Under the pieces are notes generated by a model, which saw only the letters and a program-made list of their open reading frames with translations, had not been told where the DNA came from and ran no database searches. The position numbers were made by a program, and so were the translations under genes. This document shows, piece after piece, positions 1 through 9,505 of a DNA stretch of 64,000 bases. This DNA comes from Ancylobacter aquaticus (GTDB taxonomy: Bacteria > Pseudomonadota > Alphaproteobacteria > Rhizobiales > Xanthobacteraceae): assembly GCF_004339465.1 (NCBI RefSeq), contig NZ_SMFY01000002.1, positions 620,001-684,000 on the forward strand. Direction: 5' to 3'. How positions within the stretch are numbered: the first letter of the stretch is position 1; each line of letters begins with the position of its first letter.

Positions 1-16
1 GGCGGAGGAGCCCATC

Positions 17-913
17 ATGACCCATACACCGGCCGATCTCGGCGCCGTTCTCACCCGCATCGCCGACGCGCTCGAACGCCTCGCCCCCGCCCGCGCCGCC
101 ACCGCCGACTTCACCCAGGCCGACGCCTTCATCTGGCACGCCGACGAACGCCGGCTGGAAGCCGTGCCGCGCGTCAGCCGGGTCGAGATGGAACTGCTCA
201 AGGGCATCGAGCGGACCCGCGATCTGTTGATGGACAACACGCTGCGCTTCGCCCGCGACCTGCCGGCCAACAACGCCTTGCTATGGGGCGCGCGAGGCAT
301 GGGCAAGAGCTCGCTGGTCAAGGCCGCGCATGCCTCGGTCAACGCGGATATGGCACGCGAAGGCAAGCCGCCGCTCAAGCTGGTGGAAATTCACCGCGAG
401 GATATCGAGACACTGCCGGCGCTGATGAGCCTGGTGCGGCCGGCCCCGTTCCGATTCGTCATCTTCTGCGACGACCTGTCCTTCGACGCCGACGACACCT
501 CGTACAAGTCGCTCAAGGCGGTGCTGGAAGGCGGCATCGAGGGGCGCCCGGAGAACGTGATCTTTTACGCCACCTCCAACCGCCGCCACATATTGGCGCG
601 CGAGATGGTGGAAAATGAGCGCTCGACCGCCATCAATCCCGGCGAGGCGGTGGAGGAAAAGGTCTCGCTGTCCGACCGTTTCGGGCTGTGGCTCGGTTTC
701 CACAAATGCAGCCAGGACGATTATCTCGCGATGATCGACAGCTACATCGCCCATTTCGCCATCCCCATCGCGCCGGAAACGCTGCGGCAGGAGGCGCTGG
801 AATGGTCGACCACGCGCGGGGCGCGTTCGGGCCGCACGGCGTGGCAATATGTGCAGGATGTCGCGGGGCGGCTTGGCGTTTCCTTGTCCGAACCGCCGGC
901 CGCCCCGCGCTGA
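17..913 (+). CDS. DUF815-family AAA ATPase
   Basis: A 298-residue cytoplasmic P-loop ATPase of the DUF815 family. The Walker A motif GARGMGKS lies at residues 91-98 and a Walker B-like FVIFCDD near 147-153. The alpha-helical N-terminus (1-80) precedes the nucleotide-binding core, as usual in this family. The ATG at 17 is preceded by a GGAGGAG ribosome site at suitable spacing. The gene faces the minus-strand block that follows and is convergent with the LytM gene 79 bases away. Family members are widespread in Alphaproteobacteria, but their substrate is unknown. Function beyond ATP binding is inference. Confidence 0.88.
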   Translation: MTHTPADLGAVLTRIADALERLAPARAATADFTQADAFIWHADERRLEAVPRVSRVEMELLKGIERTRDLLMDNTLRFARDLPANNALLWGARGMGKSSLVKAAHASVNADMAREGKPPLKLVEIHREDIETLPALMSLVRPAPFRFVIFCDDLSFDADDTSYKSLKAVLEGGIEGRPENVIFYATSNRRHILAREMVENERSTAINPGEAVEEKVSLSDRFGLWLGFHKCSQDDYLAMIDSYIAHFAIPIAPETLRQEALEWSTTRGARSGRTAWQYVQDVAGRLGVSLSEPPAAPR

Positions 914-991
914 CCGGCGCCAAGGTCCTAACGTCGCGCCGGATGGGTGCGGCGGAGCGCACGGCTCCGCCGTCGGATAGGCAATGGCGGC

Positions 992-2227
992 TCAGAGGCC
1001 GGCGAGATATTGCGACGGATCGACCGGCTGCGAGCCCTTGCGGATCTCGAAGTGCAGCTGCGGCGAGGTGACGTTGCCGGTCTGGCCAGCCTTGGCGATC
1101 ACCTGGCCGCGCTTGACGGTGTCCCCCTTCTTCACGTCCAGCGCGCTGTTATTGGCATAGGCCGTGACCCAGCCGTCGGCGTGCTTGACGAGGACGAGAT
1201 TGCCGTAGCCCTTCAACTCGCTGCCGGCATAGGCGACGACGCCGTCCTCCGCCGCCTTTACCGAGGTGCCTTCCGGCACCGAGATGTTGATGCCCTCGTT
1301 CTGCTGGCCGCCGGGCTTGGGCCCGAAGCCGGAAATGACGCGCCCACGCACCGGCCAGCGGAACTGCGGGCCGGCAGCGGTGGCGGTGCGGATCTCGTCC
1401 GGGGTCTCGGAAGGCTTGACGGCGGCGATGGTCTGCGGCTTCGGCCCGGCAGGCGCCTGGGCGACCGGCGTGGCAGCAGGTGTCGCAGGTGCAGTGGCGA
1501 CCACCGGGGTCGGCTTCGGCGTCGCCGGGGTGGCGACGGCCGGCTTCGGCGCGGCGGCAATCACCGCCCCGCCCGTGGAGCCGGGAATGGTCAGCTTCTG
1601 GCCGATCCGCACCATGGTGTTGAAGTCGATGCCGTTCGCATTCGCCAGTTCGCTGCGCGTCAGGCCGTAATTGCGAGCGATCGAGCTCAGCGTCTCGCCC
1701 GGCGCCACTACATGCGCGCCGCCGCTCGCCGCGACCTGCGGGGTGGAGGTGCGAACCGGGGCGGCGGCAACCGGCGCGCTCAGCTGCTGCGGCTGGCTGC
1801 CATAAAGCGGCTGCGTACCGCCATAGGCCGGCTGCGGCGCGGCGGCGGGGGGAACATAGGTCGGGGCGGCCGAAAGCTGCGCCGGGGCGCCATAGGGGGC
1901 GTTTGCCACCGGCGTGCCGTAGGGAGCGGGGGTGCCATAATTAGCCGGGGCGCCGTAGGGGCCGGGCGCGGCGCCGGCTACCGGCTGGCCAGCCGGCGGC
2001 GCCATGCCGCCTGGATATCCGCCGCCCATCGGCGCGCTCTGCACCTGACCCGTCGGCGCGGCGGCGACCGAGCCCGTATAGGTCGGTGACGCGGCAAAAG
2101 GATTGGCATTGGGACTGTTGAACCGGGCGGAATCGGCACCGCATGCGGCCAATCCTCCCGCCGTCAGCGCGACGAAGGAAATCCGCATGAGTGGACCGCA
2201 ACCGGACGCCGTCAGAAATTTACGCAT
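992..2227 (-). CDS. nlpD: NlpD-like LysM/degenerate LytM lipoprotein
   Basis: A 411-residue envelope protein. A signal peptide ends in a lipobox with the lipidated cysteine at residue 29 (LAAC). A long Pro/Ala/Gln/Tyr-rich linker follows, then a LysM peptidoglycan-binding module around 170-215 and a C-terminal LytM (M23) domain around 305-408. The LytM metal ligands are not kept: the usual HxxxD reads NEGIN, and the HxH region reads QLHF. It is therefore probably a non-catalytic activator of cell-wall amidases, like NlpD/EnvC, rather than an endopeptidase. It sits downstream of pcm and surE, the usual neighbourhood of nlpD. Confidence 0.88.
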   Translation of the reverse strand: MRKFLTASGCGPLMRISFVALTAGGLAACGADSARFNSPNANPFAASPTYTGSVAAAPTGQVQSAPMGGGYPGGMAPPAGQPVAGAAPGPYGAPANYGTPAPYGTPVANAPYGAPAQLSAAPTYVPPAAAPQPAYGGTQPLYGSQPQQLSAPVAAAPVRTSTPQVAASGGAHVVAPGETLSSIARNYGLTRSELANANGIDFNTMVRIGQKLTIPGSTGGAVIAAAPKPAVATPATPKPTPVVATAPATPAATPVAQAPAGPKPQTIAAVKPSETPDEIRTATAAGPQFRWPVRGRVISGFGPKPGGQQNEGINISVPEGTSVKAAEDGVVAYAGSELKGYGNLVLVKHADGWVTAYANNSALDVKKGDTVKRGQVIAKAGQTGNVTSPQLHFEIRKGSQPVDPSQYLAGL

Positions 2228-2335
2228 CGCACCCCACCCGAACGCTGGACTCGGTGAGATTAATGCGTCGTACAGGTAAACAGCCGCTTAAGCCGAAGCC
2301 GACACGTCAGGAAAAATGGCGGATTCCCGGCATTC

Positions 2336-2992
2336 TCAGAGCACTACCGCGACACCGGGCAGCATGGGAACGAACCGCACCAGCCCGAGTTCGCGCGTCT
2401 CCAGCCCCTGCAATCCGCGCCGGTGGCGCATGAGGAACTGCGTGCCTTCGGCCGGGCCGACCGGGGCGACGAGAATGCCGCCCATGGCCAATTGCTCGAA
2501 CAGCGCCGGCGGCACCTCCTCCACGGCGGCGGTGAGAATGATGCGGTCGAAGGGCGCGCGCTGGGGGGCACCTTCCCTCCCATCCGCGACCAGCACCTCG
2601 ACATTGGCAAAACCGAGCGAGGCGAGCCGGCGAGCCGCGCTGTCGGCCAATGTGCGGAAGCGCTCCAGCGTCACCACATGGCCGGCGATGCTGGCGAGAA
2701 TGGCGGCCTGATAGCCCGAGCCGGTGCCCACCTCCAGCACGCTGTGCGAGGGGCCGAGTTCCAGCGCCTCGGTCATCAGCGCCACCACGGTCGGCTGGCT
2801 GATGGTCTGGCCGCAGTCGATCGGCAAAGCAAGGTCCTGCCAGGCGATCGGGCGAAAGGCCGGTTCCACGAAGCGCTCGCGCGGCACCTGCTCCATGGCG
2901 CGCATCACCTGCCGCTCGCGCAGCCCGCGCTTGCGCAGCGCCAGCAGCAGCTCGGCGCGCTGCAGATCTTCGCTCTTCTCGGCGTCGCCCAA
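2336..2992 (-). CDS. pcm: Protein-L-isoaspartate O-methyltransferase
   Basis: A 218-residue SAM-dependent methyltransferase that repairs isoaspartyl residues in aged proteins. The SAM-binding motif VLEVGTGSGYQ is clear around residues 85-95, and the N-terminal MEQVPRERFV segment is typical of Pcm. The track start is a TTG codon, supported by a GGGAGG site six bases upstream. It lies directly downstream of surE, a conserved pairing. A second, more divergent Pcm-like gene is found at 29175-29837. Confidence 0.93.
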   Translation of the reverse strand: MGDAEKSEDLQRAELLLALRKRGLRERQVMRAMEQVPRERFVEPAFRPIAWQDLALPIDCGQTISQPTVVALMTEALELGPSHSVLEVGTGSGYQAAILASIAGHVVTLERFRTLADSAARRLASLGFANVEVLVADGREGAPQRAPFDRIILTAAVEEVPPALFEQLAMGGILVAPVGPAEGTQFLMRHRRGLQGLETRELGLVRFVPMLPGVAVVL

Positions 2993-3032
2993 GCGCGACC
3001 TCCCTGCCCGACCCGGAACGGTGGGAACTGCG

Positions 3033-3806
3033 TCAGTGCGGTGCCGGCCCGAAAACCTGCGCGAGCCGGGTCATCATCGGCTCGTCGGTCATGTCGAGAC
3101 GCAGCGGCGTGACGGAGATGCAGCCCTCGTCGAGCGCGTGCAGGTCCGAGCCGTTCACCGTCTCGAAGATACGCTTCTCGAAGGCGATCCAGTAATAGGG
3201 ATTTCCCCGCCCGTCATTGCGCCCGTCGATGCGCAGCAGGTCCTGGTCGCGCCGGCCCTGCGCCGTCACAGCAATGCCGCGTACCGCGTCCACCGGGCGG
3301 TTGGGGAAGTTCACATTCATCACGATACCGGGCGGGATACCCTCCTCCAGCAGCGTGCGCACCACCTGCGGACCCCAGTGCTCGGCGACATCATAGGGCG
3401 GCGCCTTCTTGGTCTCGAAACCATAGGCCTGCGACAGGGCGATGGAGGGTATGCCGAGCACCGTGCCCTCCATGGCGCCGGCCACCGTGCCGGAATAGCC
3501 GACATCCTCGGCGACGTTCTGGCCGCGATTGACGCCGGAGAGCACGAGATCGGGCTTGTGGTCGGCAAGGATGTGCCGCACCGCCAGGATCACGCAGTCG
3601 GTCGGCGTGCCCTTCACGGCAAAGCGCTTTTCCTCGACCTGACGCAGGCGCAACGGGTCGGACAGCGAGAGCGAATGCGAGACGCCGGACTGGTCGGTTT
3701 CCGGTGCCACCACCCACACATCGTCCGACAGCGCCCGGGCGATGCGGGCGCAGGCGTCGAGCCCCGGCGCATGGATGCCGTCATCGTTTGTCACCAGAAT
3801 CCGCAT
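3033..3806 (-). CDS. surE: 5'/3'-nucleotidase SurE
   Basis: A 257-residue survival protein E. This metal-dependent phosphatase removes phosphate from nucleoside monophosphates and acts in stress and stationary phase. The N-terminal metal-binding motif ILVTNDDG (paired Asp at about 7-8) is present, as are the SGVNRGQN loop and the YSGTVAGAMEG helix. Length is normal. It lies between serS and pcm on the same strand, as in most Alphaproteobacteria. A palindromic repeat separates it from serS, so it may have its own transcript. Confidence 0.95.
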   Translation of the reverse strand: MRILVTNDDGIHAPGLDACARIARALSDDVWVVAPETDQSGVSHSLSLSDPLRLRQVEEKRFAVKGTPTDCVILAVRHILADHKPDLVLSGVNRGQNVAEDVGYSGTVAGAMEGTVLGIPSIALSQAYGFETKKAPPYDVAEHWGPQVVRTLLEEGIPPGIVMNVNFPNRPVDAVRGIAVTAQGRRDQDLLRIDGRNDGRGNPYYWIAFEKRIFETVNGSDLHALDEGCISVTPLRLDMTDEPMMTRLAQVFGPAPH

Positions 3807-3829
3807 CTGTCCTCGCCTTTATTTTCGAC

Positions 3830-3870
3830 GTCATCCCGGCCGAAGCGAAGCGCAGAGCCGGGATCGCTCT
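3830..3870. repeat. REP-like palindromic intergenic repeat
   Basis: Contains CATCCCGGCC and, a few bases later, the complementary-type half GAGCCGGGATCG, forming a stem around an AAGCGAAGCGC loop. The same core occurs at 18649, 57149, 59145 and 61476. It sits in the short surE-serS gap. Confidence 0.7.
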
Positions 3871-3885
3871 TCATTCTGCGTGCGA

Positions 3886-5433
3886 TCAGACGCGCTCGAT
3901 CCGCGTCAGCCCGCCCATATAGGGCACCAGCACATCCGGCACGGTCACCGAGCCGTCCTCGTTCTGGTAGTTCTCCAGAATCGCCACCATCGCCCGGCCG
4001 ACCGCGACGCCCGAGCCGTTGAGCGTGTGCAGGTAGCGCGGCGCCTTGGCGCCCGCCGGTCGGTAGCGTGCATTCATCCGCCGCGCCTGGAAATCGGTGC
4101 AGGTGGAGCAGGAGGAAATCTCGCGGAAGGCGTTCTGCCCCGGCAGCCAGACCTCGATGTCATAGGTCTTGGCCGAGGCGAACCCCATGTCGCCGGTGCA
4201 CAGCGTCATCACCCGGAAATGCAGGCCGAGCTTCTTCAGCACCGCCTGCGCGCAGGACAGCATGCGCTCATGCTCGTCCGCAGACCGTTCCGGCGTGGTG
4301 ATGGAGACCATCTCCACCTTGTTGAACTGGTGCTGGCGGATCATCCCACGCGTATCCCGCCCCGCCGACCCCGCCTCGGCGCGGAAACACGGGGTGAGCG
4401 CGGTGAAGCGTAGCGGCAGTTCTTCCTCGGAGAGGATGGACTGCGCGACGAGATTGGTCAGCGGGACTTCGGCGGTGGGGATGAGCCAGCGGCGAGACAG
4501 CCTTGCCTCGCCAATTCGGTCTAGAGCTACAGCCCCTGCGTACTCATGGAGTTTTTGACGAAATTGACCGACATTTTCAGCGCCAGTAAGCCTCTTGTAA
4601 AACGCTGAGACATCCTCCTCACTGAGGTCCATATTATCCGGAACTGAAATTGGCCAATCGTATTCCGCATTGACGTAATTATTGAATATTACACTCGCAA
4701 TATCTTTCGCGAGCGATTTCATTGTATCATCGGAAAATAGATTCAACGATAGCGCAGCGAACTGATCGTCTTCAAACTTCGGCAGTTGCGCCGTGCCGAA
4801 CATGGCGGCGTCGTTCACCAGAATGGGCGGCGCGACTTCCATGTAGCCGTGTTCTTCGGTGTGGGTGTTGATGAAGAACTGGCCGATCGCGCGCTCCAGC
4901 CGGGCGAGCTTGTTCTTCAGCACCACGAAGCGCGCGCCGGAGAGTTTTGCCGCCGCCTCGAAATCCATCTGGCCGAGGCCTTCGCCGATCTCGAAATGCT
5001 GCTTGGCGACGAAGGGAAAGCCGATCTTCTGGCCGACCAGCGCGATCTCGACATTGCCGTGCTCGTCCGCCCCTTCCGGCACGTCCGGCAGGGGCGCGTT
5101 GGGGATGGCGGCGAGGCGGCTGTGCAACTCGCCCTCGGCCGCCTTCACCTGCTCTTCAAGCGCCGGAATGTCGGTCTTCAGCGCCCCGACCTCGGCCATC
5201 AGCGCCTCGGCACGCTCGTTCTCGCCCGCCTTCTTGGCGGCGCCGATCTCCTTGGAGGCGGCGTTGCGGCGGGCCTGCAGCTCTTCCAGCTTGACGATGC
5301 CGGCGCGGCGGGTCTCGTCGAGGGCAATCAGCCCGTCGACCAGCGCCTTCGCCTCCTCCGAAGACGTCCCACGCCGCACCAGCGCGTTGATGAGCCCGGC
5401 CGGCTCCTCGCGGATCCACTTGATGTCGTGCAT
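3886..5433 (-). CDS. serS: Seryl-tRNA synthetase with ~90-residue insertion
   Basis: A 515-residue class II synthetase that charges tRNA-Ser. The N-terminal coiled-coil tRNA-binding arm (about 1-115), motif 1 region ([12 protein letters not shown], about 196-208), motif 2 ([15 protein letters not shown], about 350-364) and motif 3 ([12 protein letters not shown], near 480) are all present. Most bacterial SerRS have about 420-430 residues. The excess lies between KFEDDQF (about 225) and WLIPTAEVP (about 316), at bases roughly 4489-4761. There the DNA is clearly AT-rich and uses codons rare in the neighbours, while the reading frame stays open. The insertion lies just before the strand leading to motif 2. 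The enzyme is almost certainly functional because only one serS is seen and all motifs are intact. Confidence 0.96.
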   Translation of the reverse strand: MHDIKWIREEPAGLINALVRRGTSSEEAKALVDGLIALDETRRAGIVKLEELQARRNAASKEIGAAKKAGENERAEALMAEVGALKTDIPALEEQVKAAEGELHSRLAAIPNAPLPDVPEGADEHGNVEIALVGQKIGFPFVAKQHFEIGEGLGQMDFEAAAKLSGARFVVLKNKLARLERAIGQFFINTHTEEHGYMEVAPPILVNDAAMFGTAQLPKFEDDQFAALSLNLFSDDTMKSLAKDIASVIFNNYVNAEYDWPISVPDNMDLSEEDVSAFYKRLTGAENVGQFRQKLHEYAGAVALDRIGEARLSRRWLIPTAEVPLTNLVAQSILSEEELPLRFTALTPCFRAEAGSAGRDTRGMIRQHQFNKVEMVSITTPERSADEHERMLSCAQAVLKKLGLHFRVMTLCTGDMGFASAKTYDIEVWLPGQNAFREISSCSTCTDFQARRMNARYRPAGAKAPRYLHTLNGSGVAVGRAMVAILENYQNEDGSVTVPDVLVPYMGGLTRIERV

Positions 5434-5529
5434 GGCAGTCTCGCCTTCAAACGCGCCGCTCCGGCCTCGCGCCGGGACTTGAGGGACGTAGCCAATCGGG
5501 ACGGCGGGGACAAGTGCGGCGCCTGCGAA

Positions 5530-5675
5530 AGCGCGTGAGCGGCAAAGACGTGCCTGCTTCGAGGCTCGCTTTGCTCGCGCCTCGGCATGACGGGCAACGC
5601 CAAGCCAAAACGAGCGGCGTCATCCTGAGTCGACCGGCAAAGCCGGGCCTCGAAGGATCAAGGGCTCGGCTTCGG
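5530..5675. repeat. Palindromic repeats between serS and tatC
   Basis: Two imperfect stem-loop units. One reads GCTTCGAGGC through GCCTCGGCATGACG (about 5548-5591). The other begins CGTCATCCTGAG and closes with CCTCGAAGGATC (about 5620-5665). The CATCCTGAG...CGAAGGATC pattern is typical of dispersed Hyphomicrobiales repeats. No gene is seen here. Confidence 0.6.
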
Positions 5676-5690
5676 CGGGGCAGCGCGGCC

Positions 5691-6482
5691 TCAGACGGCG
5701 GCGTCTGCCTCTTCCTCCGGCGCGGCCTTCTTCTTCTCGACAAGGCGCACGAGATAGACCGAGACCTCGTAGAGAAGCAGGGTCGGGATGGCGAGGGCGA
5801 ACTGGCTCACAATGTCCGGCGGGGTCAGCACCGCCGCCGCGACGAACACGCCGACAATGGCGTAGCGCCGGGCCTTGCGCAGCTGGTCGGAGGTGACGAC
5901 CCCGATCTGCGCCAGCAATGTGAGAATGACCGGTAGCTGGAAGCAGATGCCGAAGGCGAAGATCAGCGTCATGATCAGCGACAGATACTCGCTGACCTGC
6001 GGCAGCATCGAAATTTCGGGCGAATCCGGCCCGGCCAGTTGCTGCATGGAGAGGAAATAGGTCATCGCCAGCGGCATGGCGACGAAATAGACGAAGGCCG
6101 CCCCGATCAGGAAGCACACCGGTGTCGCGATCAGATAGGGGCGGAACGTGTTGCGCTCATGGCTGTAAAGCCCCGGCGCCACGAACATGTAGATCTGCGT
6201 CGCCACGATGGGGAAGGAGATGAACGCCGCCCCGAACATGCCGAGCTTGATCTGGGTGAACAGGAACTCCTGCGGCGCGGTGTAGATGAGCTTGACGTGC
6301 TCCGTGCCGCCCGCCGCGAACTCATAGGGCCAGAGCAGGATGTTGTAGATGAACTTGCCCAGCATGAAGCAGGCGAAGAAGGCGATGAAGAACGCGATCA
6401 GCGACTTGATCAGCCGCGAGCGCAGCTCGATCAGGTGCTCGATCAGCGGCGCCTTCGACGAGTCGATGTCATCCTGGCTCAT
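5691..6482 (-). CDS. tatC: Twin-arginine translocase subunit TatC
   Basis: A 263-residue inner-membrane protein with about six hydrophobic segments, which recognises twin-arginine signal peptides with TatB. The N-terminal APLIEHLIELRSRL motif and the FR.Y...P cytoplasmic loop are characteristic. Its start overlaps the tatB stop by four bases (ATGA), so translation is coupled. The C-terminus ends in a Lys/Glu/Ala-rich cytoplasmic tail. Confidence 0.96.
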   Translation of the reverse strand: MSQDDIDSSKAPLIEHLIELRSRLIKSLIAFFIAFFACFMLGKFIYNILLWPYEFAAGGTEHVKLIYTAPQEFLFTQIKLGMFGAAFISFPIVATQIYMFVAPGLYSHERNTFRPYLIATPVCFLIGAAFVYFVAMPLAMTYFLSMQQLAGPDSPEISMLPQVSEYLSLIMTLIFAFGICFQLPVILTLLAQIGVVTSDQLRKARRYAIVGVFVAAAVLTPPDIVSQFALAIPTLLLYEVSVYLVRLVEKKKAAPEEEADAAV

Positions 6483-7318
6483 GTGGCCGGCCCTTCATTG
6501 CCGGAGGCCGGCTTGACCCTGACGCGCGGCTTGGCTGCCCGTTTGGCAGGCGCGGCCTGATCCAGCGAGGCAACCGCCTCGGAGACCTCGGGCTCCGCAG
6601 CCCCCGGCGCCTCCACCGGCTTGCGCGCCGTCCGGCGGGGGGCGGGCCGTGCCGCCTCCGCAGGCGGTGCAGCCCCCTCCGCCACCGGAGCGGCGGCGCG
6701 CACCCGCTTCGGCCTGGCGGCCGGCGCGAGGGCGGGAGTGGGCTCGGCTGGTTTCGGGGGCTCGACGGGGGCGGCGGCCGTCTGCGGGCGCGGCGCGACG
6801 GCAGCCTGAGTGCTCGCAGAAGCCGGGACAGGCGCGGCAGAAGCCGCCGGCGGGGCCGGGGCCGCCGCTTCAAGCCCGGCAGCCGCGCTGCGAACCTCGT
6901 CCTCCACCGTCTCGAACGGGTGCGGCTCCAGGTCGCCCGGCGACGGCACCGCGGTTTCCACCGCAACCGCAGCCGGCGGCAAGCCTGTGCCTGCCTCGAC
7001 GCTGCCGGTGGGGGCCTTCAGATCGGTTTCGATATCCTGCAGCGGATTGGTCGGCAGCGCCTTCGCTATCGACTCGCGCGCATTGCTGGCCAAACCGGAG
7101 AGGTCGCTTCGCAGCCCGCTCACGCTGTCCTTGAGGTCGGAAAGCTCCGCCTCGCGAAGCGCCTCGTTGAACTGCCCCTGAAACTCGCCGGCCATATGGC
7201 GCAGCTTGCGCACGCCCTGCCCCATCGAGCGCAACACGCGCGGCAACTCCTTCGGGCCGATCACCACGAGGGCGACGACGCCGATGACGAGAAATTCCGT
7301 CCAGCCGATATCAAACAT
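6479..7318 (-). CDS. tatB: Sec-independent translocase subunit TatB
   Basis: A 279-residue protein with a single N-terminal membrane helix (about 3-21), the GPKELP hinge and an amphipathic helix, all typical of TatB. The remainder, roughly residues 110-279, is a very long Ala/Pro/Glu-rich low-complexity tail. Many TatB proteins are shorter, but extended tails are common in Rhizobiales. It lies between tatA and tatC in one operon and overlaps tatC. Confidence 0.94.
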   Translation of the reverse strand: MFDIGWTEFLVIGVVALVVIGPKELPRVLRSMGQGVRKLRHMAGEFQGQFNEALREAELSDLKDSVSGLRSDLSGLASNARESIAKALPTNPLQDIETDLKAPTGSVEAGTGLPPAAVAVETAVPSPGDLEPHPFETVEDEVRSAAAGLEAAAPAPPAASAAPVPASASTQAAVAPRPQTAAAPVEPPKPAEPTPALAPAARPKRVRAAAPVAEGAAPPAEAARPAPRRTARKPVEAPGAAEPEVSEAVASLDQAAPAKRAAKPRVRVKPASGNEGPAT

Positions 7319-7377
7319 GCATTACGCGGGGTCGCTGAAGCGCGACCCTCCCCGATCGAAAAGCCGTGAGGCCGGAA

Positions 7378-7602
7378 TCAGCTGACCTTGGTCTGCTCGG
7401 CTTCCACCTTCGCCTGGTGATCGATCGAACGCGCCGGCTCACCGGGCTTGGCCGGCGTCTCGTCCTCGTCGGCCATGCCCTTCTTGAACGCCTTGATACC
7501 CTTGGCGGCATCGCCCATCAGCTCCGACAGCTTGCCGCGACCGAAGAGGAGGAGCACGACCACCAGCACGATGATCCAGTGCCAGATGCTCAACGAACCC
7601 AT
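7378..7602 (-). CDS. tatA: Sec-independent translocase subunit TatA
   Basis: A 74-residue pore-forming subunit. One membrane helix ([12 protein letters not shown], about 9-20) is followed by the amphipathic helix [21 protein letters not shown]. The ATG at 7602 was chosen because AAGGGAG stands just upstream and the family begins at [10 protein letters not shown] longer open frame to 7695 would add an unrelated Arg-rich N-terminus. It is the first tat gene of the tatABC operon. Confidence 0.95.
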   Translation of the reverse strand: MGSLSIWHWIIVLVVVLLLFGRGKLSELMGDAAKGIKAFKKGMADEDETPAKPGEPARSIDHQAKVEAEQTKVS

Positions 7603-7669
7603 CACAAAACTCCCTTGTCCGAAGCGCCGCCGGCCCCTTTCGGCCGCGCATCGCAATTGAACCCGGACA

Positions 7670-8749
7670 CTAGGGCCGGCCCGTGGCGAAGACAAGAACC
7701 TCCGCCGGCTCGATGTTCACTCCGACGTCATGCCCACGCAATAGGCCCGCCGTGGTGCGCCGGCGTGCGACCAATGGCCGGTCCAGCCCCTCCACCGCCA
7801 CCTCGTAAAGGTCCAGCTCGCCGAGGAAGCGGTGGTTGACGATTCGTCCCGGCACGCCCGAACCGGGGGCCTTGAGTTCGATCCCCTGCGGGCGGATGGC
7901 GGCGATCGCTCCGGCGCCTTCGGCAAGGCCGGGCGCGGCGAAGCGACCGAGTGCGGTTGTCACCCGACCGCCGCTCACCTCCCCTTCCACTTCATTGATT
8001 TCGCAGAAGAAACGCGCCACTTCAATGTCGGTGGGGTGGCGGTAGAGCTCTTCCGGCGGTCCCACCTGAACCAGCTTTCCCTTGCGCATCAGCGCGATCC
8101 GGTCGCCCAGCCGCAGCGCTTCTTCCGGGTCATGGGTGACGATGATGCAGGTGGCGCGGGCGTCGCGCAGCACCTTCAGCGTCTCGCTGCGCACACTTCC
8201 CCGGAGCCGACTGTCGAGCCCGGAGAACGGCTCGTCCATAAGGAGAATGCCGGGGCGCGGCACGAGCGCGCGGGCGAGCGCGACACGCTGCTGCTCGCCG
8301 CCCGACAAAGCATGTGGATAGTTTTCCGCGTAGCCCTCCAGACGCACACGCTGCAGCGCCCGCAGCGCCTCGTCATGCGCACCCGCCGGCCCGAGACGGC
8401 GCAGGCCGAAGGCGACATTCTCGACATTGGTGAGGTGCGGGAACAGCGCGTAGTCCTGGAACACCAGCCCGATGGCGCGCTTTTCCGGCGGCACGAAGGC
8501 CCCAGGGCCGGCCACGACCTGCGTGTCGAGCAGGATTCGCCCGTGGGTCGGCCGCTCGATGCCGGCGATCAGCCGCAACAGCGTGGTCTTGCCGCAGCCC
8601 GACTGGCCGAGCAGGCAGATGATCTCGCCCGGCTCCACCGTGAGGCTGACGCCGCGCACGGCTTCGACCTCGCCATAGCCGTGGCGCACATCCTCGATCA
8701 CCAGCCGGCTGGCGAGCGAGACCGGCGTGCGTGAAGGCTGGGACGGCAT
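7670..8749 (-). CDS. ABC transporter ATP-binding protein (FbpC/PotA type)
   Basis: About 359 residues: an ABC nucleotide-binding domain with Walker [10 protein letters not shown], signature [15 protein letters not shown] and Walker B ILLMDEP. A C-terminal TOBE-like region (about 270-355) follows. This layout matches importer ATPases for ferric iron, polyamines or sulfate (FbpC/PotA/CysA). The ATG at 8749 has AGGA six bases upstream; an in-frame ATG at 8773 lacks a site. No permease or binding-protein gene is adjacent, so the substrate cannot be assigned. It sits between scpB and tatA on the same strand, an insertion into an otherwise conserved block. Confidence 0.9.
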   Translation of the reverse strand: MPSQPSRTPVSLASRLVIEDVRHGYGEVEAVRGVSLTVEPGEIICLLGQSGCGKTTLLRLIAGIERPTHGRILLDTQVVAGPGAFVPPEKRAIGLVFQDYALFPHLTNVENVAFGLRRLGPAGAHDEALRALQRVRLEGYAENYPHALSGGEQQRVALARALVPRPGILLMDEPFSGLDSRLRGSVRSETLKVLRDARATCIIVTHDPEEALRLGDRIALMRKGKLVQVGPPEELYRHPTDIEVARFFCEINEVEGEVSGGRVTTALGRFAAPGLAEGAGAIAAIRPQGIELKAPGSGVPGRIVNHRFLGELDLYEVAVEGLDRPLVARRRTTAGLLRGHDVGVNIEPAEVLVFATGRP

Positions 8750-8779
8750 GGCGGTTCCTGTCTCTGTCAGCATTTAGGC

Positions 8780-9505
8780 TCAGCCGTCCTGATCCTCGTC
8801 CCCGTCCGGCTCGGGCGCGAAGGAGAGCTCGAATTCCGGCTCCAGAGGGTCCTCGTCGTCTTTCAGCCCGGGGTCGTCGCTGGGCAGAGGTATGGTCAGG
8901 CCGGCCGTGACGCGCGAATCGATCAGCCCTGTGCCGCGCAATTCGTCGAGGCCCGGCAGGTCCTGGATGGCGTCGAGCCCGTAATGGACGAGGAAGGTCT
9001 CGGTGGTGCCATAGGTCACGGGTCGCCCGGGGCTGCGCCGCCGCCCGCGCAGGCGCACCCAGCCGGCGGCGAGAAGCACGTCGAGCGTGCCCTTATTGGT
9101 GGAGACGCCGCGAATTTCCTCGATCTCGGCGCGCGTGACCGGCTGGTGATAGGCGATGATGGCCAGCGTCTCCAGCGCGGCACGCGAGAGCCGGCGCGGC
9201 TCCGGCTTGTCGCGGGCGAGCAGGAAGCCGAGGTCGGGGGCGGTGCGGAGCATCCATTTTCCGGCCGCCCGCACCAGATTGAAGCCGCGGTCGGCGTAAT
9301 CGGCCGACAGCGCGGTGAGCAGCGCCCGCACATCCGCGCCTTCCGGCAGCCGGGCGGCGATGATCGACTCGTCCAGCGGCTCGCCGGCGGCGAACAGCAT
9401 GGCCTCCAGCAAACGCAGGTCAGGATCGCGTCCGGGCGGAGGCAAGGGCGCAGTCTCCTGCATCTCCCGGTCTGTCTGCGCGATCCGTGCGGCTTCGGCG
9501 CTCAT
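8780..9505 (-). CDS. scpB: Segregation and condensation protein B
   Basis: A 241-residue winged-helix kleisin partner that dimerises and binds ScpA in the SMC-ScpAB condensin, organising the chromosome for segregation. The motifs LLEAMLFAAGEPL and ALETLAIIAYHQPVTRAEIEEIRGV are characteristic. The ATG at 9505 overlaps the scpA stop by four bases, which decides the start over a longer open frame to 9691. The acidic C-terminal tail is typical of alphaproteobacterial ScpB. Confidence 0.94.
   Translation of the reverse strand: MSAEAARIAQTDREMQETAPLPPPGRDPDLRLLEAMLFAAGEPLDESIIAARLPEGADVRALLTALSADYADRGFNLVRAAGKWMLRTAPDLGFLLARDKPEPRRLSRAALETLAIIAYHQPVTRAEIEEIRGVSTNKGTLDVLLAAGWVRLRGRRRSPGRPVTYGTTETFLVHYGLDAIQDLPGLDELRGTGLIDSRVTAGLTIPLPSDDPGLKDDEDPLEPEFELSFAPEPDGDEDQDG

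Noticed and set aside
4489-4761. Intein in SerRS
   Set aside because: Far too short, lacks a nucleophilic first Cys/Ser splice block and the C-terminal HN-Cys/Ser junction.
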